From Acinetobacter sp. ANC 3903 (GTDB lineage Bacteria > Pseudomonadota > Gammaproteobacteria > Pseudomonadales > Moraxellaceae), in NCBI RefSeq assembly GCF_002135315.1, contig NZ_NEGA01000008.1:62001-126000 (forward strand): 64,000 bases of DNA, in the 5' to 3' direction. Shown in pieces: positions 17,964-25,985 of this stretch; position 1 is the first letter of the stretch, and each line of letters opens with the position of its first letter. Under the pieces are notes generated by a model. It saw only the letters and a list, made by a program, of their open reading frames with translations. It ran no database searches and was not told the DNA's origin. The position numbers and the translations under genes are program-made.

Positions 17964-20366
17964 TTATTTTTTATCGGGTAAGGCATAAGCAACCACTGAG
18001 TCACCCATCTTGGTACCGAATGAACCATGACCACCGGCCATAATGACTACATATTGTTTACCATTGGCTTCATAAGTCATTGGAGTCGCCTGGCCACCTG
18101 CAGGAAGACGGCCTTTCCAAAGCTCATCACCATTGGTCACATTGATGGCACGAATGTAATTGTCCTGGGTTGCACCGACAAACATCAGATTACCTGCAGT
18201 AGAGATTGGACCGCCCAGCATTGGCACACCCATTTTGAATGGAGGCAATGGAATAACCGGAAGACTGTCACGGATGGTACCGATACGGCGTTTCCAGGCC
18301 ACTTTATGGGTATTTAAATCGACACCCGCGACAAAACCCCAGCTTGGTTGTTTACAAGGCAGGCCAAATGGAGAGAGGAACGCGCTGATTTCAACACCGT
18401 AAGGCACGCCATACATTGGCTGTACACCAGCTTCGGTACCTGCACCTTTGGCAGTTTTAGCGCGGTTTGGATCTTCAGGGATCAGTCTGGACACAAATGG
18501 CAAGCCAATCGGGTTCATCAAAGCAATTTGACGGTCTGGGTTGACTGACATACCGCCCCATTCAAACACACCCAAGTTACCCGGAAAAACCAAAGTGCCA
18601 TTTTCAGAAGGTGGTGTATAAATACCTTCATAGTTCAATTTCTTGAAAGATACACGGCAGATTAACTGGTCAAACATAGTGGCACCCCACATTTGTTTAT
18701 CGGTTAATTTTTCTTTCGGTGCCATGTCAAAATCAGAGAATGGCTGTGTAGGTGAATAACGTTCGCCTTTGGTTTGTGGGCCGCGTTTCACTGTTTGCGG
18801 CACTGGATGCTCAGTAATCGGCACAATTGCTTTACCAGTACGGCGGTCAAGCACAAAGGCATTCCCTGTTTTGGTCAATACATATATTGCAGGAACAATA
18901 TTGCCTGATTTATCTTTAATGTCAGCTAAAGAAGGTTGTGCTGGTACATCCATATCCCACAAGTCATGATGAGTGGTTTGGAAATTCCACACCAACTTAC
19001 CGGTAGATGCATTCAGCGCAAGCATTGAGTTGGCATAACGTTCATCCAATTCTGTGCGGTGACCGCCATAAATATCTGGGGTACCTACACCGGTTGGTAC
19101 ATACACAATATCAAGTGCAGCATCATAGGCCAAAGGTGCCCATGCGTTTGGCGAGTTATGTACAAATTTTTGACCCGGTGCTGGAATCGCATTTGGATCT
19201 TCTGCACCTGTATCAAACACCCAAAGCAGTTCACCGCTATTCACATCGTAACCACGGATGACACCAGAAGGCTCTTCGGTCGAATAGTTATCGGTGGTCG
19301 AACCCGCAATAATGATGGTCGTACCAGTAATGACTGGAGGTGAAGTTGGGATATAACCACCCGGATACGGGAATGGCATGTCTTTTTGCAGATCCACTTC
19401 GCCATTGGTACCGAAGTCAGTACATGGTGTACCGGTTTGTGAATTCACCGCAACCAGACGACCGTCATTGACAGGCAGAATCACTTTTTGCGGACATTCA
19501 GCAGAGGTGGTTTTCTTGGCAGCTAAACTGGTTTCAAAACCAGCCGTATTGTTGACATCAAAATAAGATACCCCGCGGCAAGTTAAATGCTGATAGGTAT
19601 GATCAGCCTTAAGTTTAGGATCATAGGTCCATTTTGCCTTACCTGTTGCAGGATCAAGTGCAGTCAATTTTTGGTGAGTGGTACACATGTATATATTGTC
19701 ACCGACTTTAATTGGCGTGACCTGATTGGTAGTTTCAGCTGAGTCGTTTGCAGTTTTGAATTCACCCGTGTGATATTCCCAAGCCACTTGTAGGTCTTTT
19801 ACGTTTTCAGAATTGATCTGTTTTAACGGAGAATAACGTAAACCAGACTGGGTACGGCCATAAGCCGGCCAGTCAGCATCTGCCACCCCCGGAATGGGCG
19901 GCGATGTTGCAGGCTGTTTGGTGCTTAACTCACTCCGAATTTCTTGAGGATCATTAAATACCGAGTAGATCATCACCGCAATGGTGATTGCCAATGTGCC
20001 TGTAAGCGCCAGTTTTGCGCCTTTGGTATTTTTAAATCCGCGAGTCGCTGCAGGAATAAGCAATAAAAGACCAAAGATACCTAAAATGTCTAGACGGGGT
20101 GCGAGCGCAAAGAAGTCAGAACCCACTTCCCAAAGCCCCCAGACCACAGTGCCTAATACCAGCAATGCATAAACCAGAAGTGCGGAACTTTTTAATTTTT
20201 GCAATAAAACTGCAGTAACGATGAAGAATAAACCTGCAATGATGTAGTACCAAGACCCACCCAGCACTGCAAGATATATTCCTCCAATCAGCAGCACTAA
20301 ACCGAAAATGATGGCAACTACAGCCAAAACCGTTTTTAAAACTGAACCTGAAGAGGGAGTGCTCAT
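17964..20366 (-). CDS. gcd: Membrane-bound PQQ-dependent glucose dehydrogenase
   Basis: Oxidises glucose and other aldoses to lactones in the periplasm and passes electrons to ubiquinone; PQQ is the cofactor. From the ATG at 20366 it is 800 residues, as for A. calcoaceticus GDH-A. I prefer this ATG (AGGTGG ribosome site 5 bp upstream) to a GTG three codons earlier that lies inside that site. About five N-terminal transmembrane helices (residues 10-140) precede an eight-bladed quinoprotein propeller: DWPAYGRTQSGLRYSPLKQIN, QKLTALDPATGKAKW, HHDLWDMDVPAQPSL, GPISTAGNLMFVGATQDNYIRA and GGHGSFGTKMGDSVVAY. It lies 196 bp downstream of the OprB porin gene, probably in one operon. Confidence 0.97.
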   Translation of the reverse strand: MSTPSSGSVLKTVLAVVAIIFGLVLLIGGIYLAVLGGSWYYIIAGLFFIVTAVLLQKLKSSALLVYALLVLGTVVWGLWEVGSDFFALAPRLDILGIFGLLLLIPAATRGFKNTKGAKLALTGTLAITIAVMIYSVFNDPQEIRSELSTKQPATSPPIPGVADADWPAYGRTQSGLRYSPLKQINSENVKDLQVAWEYHTGEFKTANDSAETTNQVTPIKVGDNIYMCTTHQKLTALDPATGKAKWTYDPKLKADHTYQHLTCRGVSYFDVNNTAGFETSLAAKKTTSAECPQKVILPVNDGRLVAVNSQTGTPCTDFGTNGEVDLQKDMPFPYPGGYIPTSPPVITGTTIIIAGSTTDNYSTEEPSGVIRGYDVNSGELLWVFDTGAEDPNAIPAPGQKFVHNSPNAWAPLAYDAALDIVYVPTGVGTPDIYGGHRTELDERYANSMLALNASTGKLVWNFQTTHHDLWDMDVPAQPSLADIKDKSGNIVPAIYVLTKTGNAFVLDRRTGKAIVPITEHPVPQTVKRGPQTKGERYSPTQPFSDFDMAPKEKLTDKQMWGATMFDQLICRVSFKKLNYEGIYTPPSENGTLVFPGNLGVFEWGGMSVNPDRQIALMNPIGLPFVSRLIPEDPNRAKTAKGAGTEAGVQPMYGVPYGVEISAFLSPFGLPCKQPSWGFVAGVDLNTHKVAWKRRIGTIRDSLPVIPLPPFKMGVPMLGGPISTAGNLMFVGATQDNYIRAINVTNGDELWKGRLPAGGQATPMTYEANGKQYVVIMAGGHGSFGTKMGDSVVAYALPDKK

Positions 20367-20522
20367 ATTGACCACCTATTTTTAAGATTCTTTTTAAAGC
20401 TCATACCTAAATTTAAATATGAGCACCTTTTTTAGTTTTTAGATTTTAAATATCTGAATTAAATCAGCCTTTATAAAGAGAGGTGTGCTCCAAGCATCTC
20501 CTGATAAAACCCAAGTACTTAT

Positions 20523-20567
20523 CATCTAGAAACTAGACATCTAGAAACTAGACATCTAGAAACTAGA
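20523..20567. repeat. Three perfect 15-bp tandem repeats at the 3' end of oprB
   Basis: CATCTAGAAACTAGA occurs three times in tandem (20523-20537, 20538-20552, 20553-20567). Each unit contains a 5-bp inverted repeat, TCTAG-AAA-CTAGA. The third copy includes the stop codon of the porin gene, so the array begins exactly at the end of the coding sequence and extends into the oprB-gcd spacer. Confidence 0.92.
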
Positions 20568-21843
20568 ATGCGGTTTGGAATTTAATGCCGCCAACCCAGG
20601 CATTTTCACCATTTTTATATGCACCCACCTGGTGGATATATTGAACATTGGGACGAATGATTAGCCAGTTTGTGGCATGGATACCGTAATAAATTTCGGT
20701 ATTGTATTCTTCATTTTGTAGACCACGGACATCTACATTATTGGTAGTGATGTTTGCATCATTGACATCATCATTGATATTGATACGAGCTACACCGACC
20801 GCAATCTCATCTTGAGGACGAGAATCCATTAAACCTTTATAAACCAAACCAATATTTTGCATGTCACTGACTTGGTTTGTGTCACGATCATGTACAGTTA
20901 GGTTTACAAAGCCACTCAAGCCACGAGAAGCATCGCCGTTATGAGCAGTCAGTTGCTGTTTGGCAACCAGCCAGCCGCCCTGATGATGATCTTTTTGATT
21001 GGTGATGCTACCGATAACAGCTGCATCCACAGTACTGTAGTAATAACCGGCACGGTATTCACCCGGAAGCTTTGCAGCACCGAGTTTCGGTGTCCAAACT
21101 ACTTCAGCAGGAATAATCGCACCATGAGAACCATCGGTGCTTAAATTAAAGCCTTTACCACGCTCTAAGTTTTCAGGGTTATATTCATAAGCACCGACTT
21201 GTGCATACACGTCTGGAGTCAGGTTGTATTTCACCCGTGCAGCCCATTGGCTGACCGGCCAGTTGTACCACTGATCACCGACCCAGTTACCGACTTGTGA
21301 ACCACACAGCGTCAGGTTCTGAAAATCGCAGTCGAAGCTGTTGAAGTCTTCACCTTCACCAAAACGACCGACTTTCACGTCCAGTTTTTGGTCCAGGAAT
21401 TTTTTCTTGATCCAGAAGTCAGTTAAACGCCAAGTTTGACCACGGCCCCATACTTCTTGTACTGAACTTTTATGACCGGCCAAGGCATCGGAAGTTTGAG
21501 AGAGTGAACGGCCATTTCGTTCGGTCACGGTAATTTGCGCTTCGGTGTCTTGCCAACCTGCAATTTTCTCTAAGTCTAAGTGAGCACCTAAAGCGAATTG
21601 ATCGGCATATTCAGTGCCATGACTGGAATGATTCTCAGAGTCCAGCAGCGTCGCCAGCTCACCGGTATAGCCAAAGCTGAAATCGAAACCTTTAGCTTGG
21701 AGCTCGCTACGTTTACCATTCCAGTCACCAAACATCCACTGGCTTTGCGGGTCAAAAGCTTCTGCTGCATGTACTGTTGAAATGGCACAGCTTAGGGAGA
21801 TTAAGCTCACACCAAAACTAAATGTTCTACTTAATTTTTTCAC
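20563..21843 (-). CDS. oprB: OprB-family carbohydrate-selective porin (paralogue 2, gcd-linked)
   Basis: Outer-membrane porin of 426 residues that would let glucose reach the periplasmic dehydrogenase encoded next. Signal peptide ends near STVHAAEA; then GDWNGKRSEL, CDFQNLTLC (possible disulfide), YEYNPEN, VVWTPKLGAAKLPGEYRAGYY, and a terminal aromatic strand (GGIKFQTAF). It is a paralogue of the porin at 343-1608. Its last codons lie in a 15-bp triple tandem repeat. Gene order oprB-gcd on one strand supports a shared function in direct glucose oxidation. Confidence 0.92.
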   Translation of the reverse strand: MKKLSRTFSFGVSLISLSCAISTVHAAEAFDPQSQWMFGDWNGKRSELQAKGFDFSFGYTGELATLLDSENHSSHGTEYADQFALGAHLDLEKIAGWQDTEAQITVTERNGRSLSQTSDALAGHKSSVQEVWGRGQTWRLTDFWIKKKFLDQKLDVKVGRFGEGEDFNSFDCDFQNLTLCGSQVGNWVGDQWYNWPVSQWAARVKYNLTPDVYAQVGAYEYNPENLERGKGFNLSTDGSHGAIIPAEVVWTPKLGAAKLPGEYRAGYYYSTVDAAVIGSITNQKDHHQGGWLVAKQQLTAHNGDASRGLSGFVNLTVHDRDTNQVSDMQNIGLVYKGLMDSRPQDEIAVGVARININDDVNDANITTNNVDVRGLQNEEYNTEIYYGIHATNWLIIRPNVQYIHQVGAYKNGENAWVGGIKFQTAF

Positions 21844-21964
21844 AGTAGATCACCTTTATATTATTTTTTTGTAATATTTATGCTACTCCTGTTTTTCTGT
21901 AACCTTGGGCACAAATTGTTAATACATTGTTTTTAAATTTTAATATTTTAATCGCCTGTTAAAG

Positions 21965-23083
21965 CTACCACTTTCCAGTACCTAAATGCTGCCCGACATA
22001 TAGATATTCTGTCTTTGAACGTGAAAACCTGATTGGACAAGCCAGCTGTGTTTCAGTGTGTTGACTTGCTTCATCCAGCGGGACTTCAACCACCCATTGT
22101 CGTTCTTGTGCCAGTGTGGAATGTAAGGCTTCATCCAGATTTAAAACCGGCTCTACACAGACATCCTGCTGAGCGAAGATTGTTGTCCATTCTGCAAAAG
22201 TTTTGCTTTTTATTTTCTCCTGAATGGCTTGTTTCACCACTTGCTGATCTAGTGGGTCAAAGGAAGCACCTTTTTCGCCAAGTAGTGGCAAGTCTAAAAT
22301 TTGCGCCAGTCCCGACATAAATTGGGGTTCCAAACTTCCAATCGATAAATAACGGCCATCCTGAGTCTGGTAATAATCGTAGAAGGTTCCGCCATTTAAA
22401 TGCGACTGCTGCGGATATTGTTTGGTATTTCCTGCCAATGTGGCTGCTGCGGCCATATTATTTAAAGTGGCTACACAATCGGTCATGGAAATATCAATAT
22501 ATTGACCTAGGCCGCTTTGCTCGCGCTCCACCACCGCAGCCAGAATTCCAATCACGGCGTGCAAGGAACCGCCTGCAACATCGGCAATCTGGATGCCCAT
22601 CGGCGGGGGCCCACTGTCCTGCCGACCACTATGCCCCGCAATTCCGGATAAAGCTAGATAATTAATGTCATGTCCTGCCTTATCTTTATAGCTTCCGGTC
22701 TGGCCATAACCGGTAATCGAACAATAGATCAGCCGGGGGTTCAGTGCTGCAAGCGTGGCATAATCCAAGCCCAGCCGTTGCATCACTCCCGGCCTAAACT
22801 GCTCAATGACAATATCGTATTCAGTAATCTTCTGTTTAATCAGTTCGATACTCTGCGGATCTTTTAGATTTAAAGCGATAGACTGTTTATTACGGTTTAA
22901 GTAACTGTGTGCCGTCGCCTGTCCATTGGCATAAGGCGGTAACAGCCGAATCAAGTCTGGACGTGTGGGCGATTCAATATGGATCACTTCTGCACCCAGG
23001 TCTGCCAGATATAAAGTCGCGAATGGACCCGGGAGCAAGGTAGAAAAATCAAGAACTTTTAATCCTTTTAAAGTCGTTGTCAT
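21965..23083 (-). CDS. CaiB/BaiF-family CoA-transferase
   Basis: Class III CoA-transferase or acyl-CoA racemase of 372 residues. It opens LKGLKVLDFSTLLPGPFATLYLADLGAEVIHIE, the family's CoA-binding N-terminal block, then LNRNKQSIALNLK, and a candidate catalytic Asp in AGHDINYLALSG. The family includes formyl-CoA and carnitine CoA-transferases and alpha-methylacyl-CoA racemase (branched-chain fatty acid breakdown). Divergent from the AraC-type regulator and close to thiolase and FadB-like genes, so a role in breakdown of a fatty or branched acid is plausible; the substrate cannot be fixed from sequence. Confidence 0.88.
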   Translation of the reverse strand: MTTTLKGLKVLDFSTLLPGPFATLYLADLGAEVIHIESPTRPDLIRLLPPYANGQATAHSYLNRNKQSIALNLKDPQSIELIKQKITEYDIVIEQFRPGVMQRLGLDYATLAALNPRLIYCSITGYGQTGSYKDKAGHDINYLALSGIAGHSGRQDSGPPPMGIQIADVAGGSLHAVIGILAAVVEREQSGLGQYIDISMTDCVATLNNMAAAATLAGNTKQYPQQSHLNGGTFYDYYQTQDGRYLSIGSLEPQFMSGLAQILDLPLLGEKGASFDPLDQQVVKQAIQEKIKSKTFAEWTTIFAQQDVCVEPVLNLDEALHSTLAQERQWVVEVPLDEASQHTETQLACPIRFSRSKTEYLYVGQHLGTGKW

Positions 23084-23300
23084 ATCCAGTTTTACTCTTT
23101 TTATGTTGATTTTCCATTCATCTTAGAAATATAAAACTAACAAAACAATGTCATGTTCAGCCATTTACCTTGATCATTTCGGCAATTTAAGATGTAAATA
23201 AGGTAAAACAACTATTGTAAATTGCCATCCAAATCATTTTTAGCGTCATTTAGGTCAACTGCAAGTGAATATAAAAGAGAAAGAGACTGAAGGATTTAAT

Positions 23301-24311
23301 ATGAGTCGCGATACCATCAGTATCCACTTTGTTAACGCGGCTCTAACAGGCGTAAAACGTCTAGGAATGGACGTCGAAACTTTATTGTCACATGTGGGGA
23401 TTGAGGCGGAACTATTGCGCCAGCCTAAAGCGCGTATTTCTCCAGAACAGTACACCCGATTTATTAAGATGTTATGGATGGTGACCCAGGACGAACATGT
23501 CGGCTTTGATGTACAGCCACGTCGTTTGGGCACTTTTGCCATTATGTGTCAGTTGATTATTCACGCGAAAACGCTAGGAGATGCCTTAGAGCTTTCTTCT
23601 CAGTTCTATAAACTGTTTGGCGATGATTGGGCGGTGACTCTAGAACGTGACAAACATGAAGCACGTCTGGTTCCACAAATTCCAACCAGCATGGATCCTG
23701 ATCATTTCATCACTGAAAGTATGCTGATGATTTGGCACGGTTTAGCGTCTTGGCTGATAGAACGTCGTTTACCGCTTGAACGTGTACATTTTAGCTATCC
23801 ACGCCCAAATCACGCTGAGGAATATGATGCGCTGTTCTTTGCACCCGTCATGCAGTTTGATATGCCTCGTACCGAAATTACCTTTGCTGCAGACTATTTA
23901 GATTTACCAATTCGTCAAAATGAAGACACGTTGGAAGAATTCCTCAAAGCAGCGCCGGCACAGTTGCTGGTCAAATTCAAAAACACCAACTCGTTGACTT
24001 CTCGTATCCGTGAAGTGTTGAAGAGCCAGATTGGTGAAGAAATGCCTACCTTGAATGATGTGGCATCGATGTTGTATCTATCTCCGCAAACCCTGCGCCG
24101 TCGTCTAGCTGCGGAAGGTAAAAGCTATCAGGGCGTTAAAGATGCCTTGCGTCGTGATGCGGCCATTCACCTGTTGCTTAATCCGGGCTTGACCCTGGAA
24201 GATGTCGCGCAGCAAGTCGGCTTTAGTGAAACCAGTACCTTCCACCGTGCCTTCAAAAAATGGACCGGAGTAACACCGGGGCTATATCGTCAGTTGCACG
24301 GTTATCACTGA
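23301..24311 (+). CDS. AraC-family transcriptional regulator (Arabinose_bd domain)
   Basis: Regulator of 336 residues from the ATG at 23301, which has AAGGA six bp upstream; the frame is open 12 codons earlier (ATG at 23265), less likely. The N-terminal two thirds match the PF12625-type sensor domain seen in OruR/VirS/ArgR-like regulators (KRLGMDVETLLSHVGIE...FGLFDVQPRRLGTFA-style pattern), and the last hundred residues form two helix-turn-helix units: LNDVASMLYLSPQTLRRRLA and LEDVAQQVGFSETSTFHRAFKKWTGVTPGLYR. It lies between a divergent CoA-transferase and downstream thiolase/FadB-like genes, which are its probable targets. It has its own terminator. Confidence 0.9.
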   Translation: MSRDTISIHFVNAALTGVKRLGMDVETLLSHVGIEAELLRQPKARISPEQYTRFIKMLWMVTQDEHVGFDVQPRRLGTFAIMCQLIIHAKTLGDALELSSQFYKLFGDDWAVTLERDKHEARLVPQIPTSMDPDHFITESMLMIWHGLASWLIERRLPLERVHFSYPRPNHAEEYDALFFAPVMQFDMPRTEITFAADYLDLPIRQNEDTLEEFLKAAPAQLLVKFKNTNSLTSRIREVLKSQIGEEMPTLNDVASMLYLSPQTLRRRLAAEGKSYQGVKDALRRDAAIHLLLNPGLTLEDVAQQVGFSETSTFHRAFKKWTGVTPGLYRQLHGYH

Positions 24312-24345
24312 TCAACATCAGTAAATCTTTTTTTAAGACTCTCTT

Positions 24346-24372
24346 GCCCAGGTTTCGACCTGGGCTTTTTTT
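24346..24372 (+). terminator. Rho-independent terminator after the AraC regulator
   Basis: GCCCAGG-TTTCGA-CCTGGGC followed by T7. It separates the regulator from the thiolase, so the latter needs its own promoter. Confidence 0.93.
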
Positions 24373-24482
24373 ATTGACCAAAAACATCATCTGACCTGAA
24401 CCGTTCTCATCATTGCACTTCAAAAATTAATCATTACACTCAAAAAAGTATAAAAATTTTAAACGCATAAAAGGGACAGACT

Positions 24483-25688
24483 ATGAGCGAGGCTTACATC
24501 ATCGATGCCATTCGCACACCACGCGGAAAAGGAAAAAAAGACGGTTCACTGCATGAAGTGAAACCGATTAGCCTGCTAACCACCTTGCTAAATGAACTGA
24601 AAGACCGTCATCAGCTCGATACCTCTAAAGTTGATGATATTGTCCTTGGCTGTGTCACGCCTATTGCTGATCAGGGGGCCGATATTGCCAAAACCGCTGC
24701 CATTGCCGCAGGTTGGGACAATGATGTGGCTGGAGTACAGATCAACCGTTTCTGTGCCTCGGGTCTGGAAGCCGTAAACCTGGCTGCGCAAAAAGTCCGC
24801 TCAGGCTGGGAAGATGTTGTGGTCGCTGGAGGAGTCGAATCCATGTCCCGTGTGCCGATGGGTTCAGATGGTGGCCCTTGGGCACTAGACCCTGAAACCA
24901 ATATGGCCTGCGACTTTATTCCACAAGGCATCGGTGCCGACCTGATTGCCACCATTGATGGTTATACGCGTTCAGATGTAGATACCTTTGCCGCAGATTC
25001 GCAAAAGAAAGCCGCAGCTGCACAAGCCAATGGCTATTTCGACAAGTCCGTCATTGCAGTGAAAGACAAAGCGGGCGTGACAATTTTAGCCAAAGATGAA
25101 TTCATTAAACCGACCACTACAGCTGAAGGCTTGGGCAAACTGAACCCAAGTTTTGCCATGATGGGACAAATGGGTTTTGATGCCATCGCCCTGCAAAAAT
25201 ACCCTGAAGTGGGCACAGTCAACCATGTACATCATGCCGGAAATTCATCAGGCATTGTTGATGGTGCTGCGGTGGTCTTGATTGCTTCTGAAAAAGCCGT
25301 GAAAGAACAAGGCTTAAAACCACGTGCCAAAGTGTTATCGACTGCACTTGTAGGCTCTGATCCGACCATCATGCTGACTGGCCCTGCTCCGGCTGCACGT
25401 AAAGCATTGGATAAAGCGGGTTTAAGCATTGATGACATCGACCTGTTTGAAGTAAACGAAGCCTTTGCCGCCGTAGTGATGCGTTTCATTACTGAACTGA
25501 ATGTTGATCCTGCCAAAGTCAACGTCAATGGTGGTGCGATTGCTCTGGGACATCCACTGGGTGCAACCGGTGCGATGATTTTGGGCACACTACTCGATGA
25601 GCTAGAACGCCAAGGCAAAAAACGTGGCTTGGCAACACTGTGTGTCGGTGGCGGTATGGGCATCGCAACCATTATTGAGTTGGTATAA
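24483..25688 (+). CDS. Acetyl-CoA C-acyltransferase (beta-oxidation thiolase, FadA/FadI-like)
   Basis: Thiolase of 401 residues performing the last step of a beta-oxidation cycle. Active-site Cys91 is in [14 protein letters not shown]; His and Cys partners are in [19 protein letters not shown] and CVGGGMG. The N-terminus ([26 protein letters not shown]) is the degradative-thiolase type, different from the thiolase at 13687. Start preceded by AAGGGACAG. It lies 297 bp upstream of the FadB-like gene, a pairing that mirrors fadIJ or fadBA and suggests one degradation pathway. Confidence 0.93.
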   Translation: MSEAYIIDAIRTPRGKGKKDGSLHEVKPISLLTTLLNELKDRHQLDTSKVDDIVLGCVTPIADQGADIAKTAAIAAGWDNDVAGVQINRFCASGLEAVNLAAQKVRSGWEDVVVAGGVESMSRVPMGSDGGPWALDPETNMACDFIPQGIGADLIATIDGYTRSDVDTFAADSQKKAAAAQANGYFDKSVIAVKDKAGVTILAKDEFIKPTTTAEGLGKLNPSFAMMGQMGFDAIALQKYPEVGTVNHVHHAGNSSGIVDGAAVVLIASEKAVKEQGLKPRAKVLSTALVGSDPTIMLTGPAPAARKALDKAGLSIDDIDLFEVNEAFAAVVMRFITELNVDPAKVNVNGGAIALGHPLGATGAMILGTLLDELERQGKKRGLATLCVGGGMGIATIIELV

Positions 25689-25722
25689 CACTTTAACATG
25701 CCAAAATTAGAGACACGTTTAG

Positions 25723-25810
25723 GTCATACGCAACCTGAGCAAAAATAAAGCACTGCTTTATTTTTAGCGTAAGGAAAATTTGTAACAGAAAAACAGGTTT
25801 TGCGTATGAC
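25723..25810. repeat. Inverted repeat enclosing hairpin unit A
   Basis: Arms GTCATACGCAACCTG (25723-25737) and CAGGTTTTGCGTATGAC (25794-25810) are complementary except for two extra bases in the right arm. Between them lies hairpin unit A. The structure lies wholly in the thiolase/FadB-like spacer. Confidence 0.8.
25734..25774 (+). repeat. Hairpin repeat family, unit A
   Basis: Begins CCTGAGC, ends GCGTAAGG, and contains a 25-bp perfect odd palindrome: arms AAAAATAAAGCA and TGCTTTATTTTT around a central C. Units B (28237-28278) and C (62633-62675) share the ends and the GCACTGC core but have different stem sequences. Confidence 0.75.
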
Positions 25811-25889
25811 AAATGGTTTTGCCTACTTTTGCCGAATGAGAAATATATTTCGCAAGGTAGATCGAATCGAAGGTTAAACCCGAACTTCA

Positions 25890-25962
25890 GATGAATTTGG
25901 AAAGACTCCGTAGTAATAGAAATTTCCAAAATTTGATACAAATCAATTGTTCCAAATTCATC
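25890..25962. repeat. 13-bp inverted repeat upstream of FadB-like gene
   Basis: GATGAATTTGGAA (25890-25902) and TTCCAAATTCATC (25950-25962) are perfectly complementary across a 47-base loop. The right arm ends 23 bp before the ATG at 25986, so the fold would sit in the 5' leader, just upstream of the ribosome site. Confidence 0.7.
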
Positions 25963-25985
25963 ACATTACTATTTGGATAAAATTT

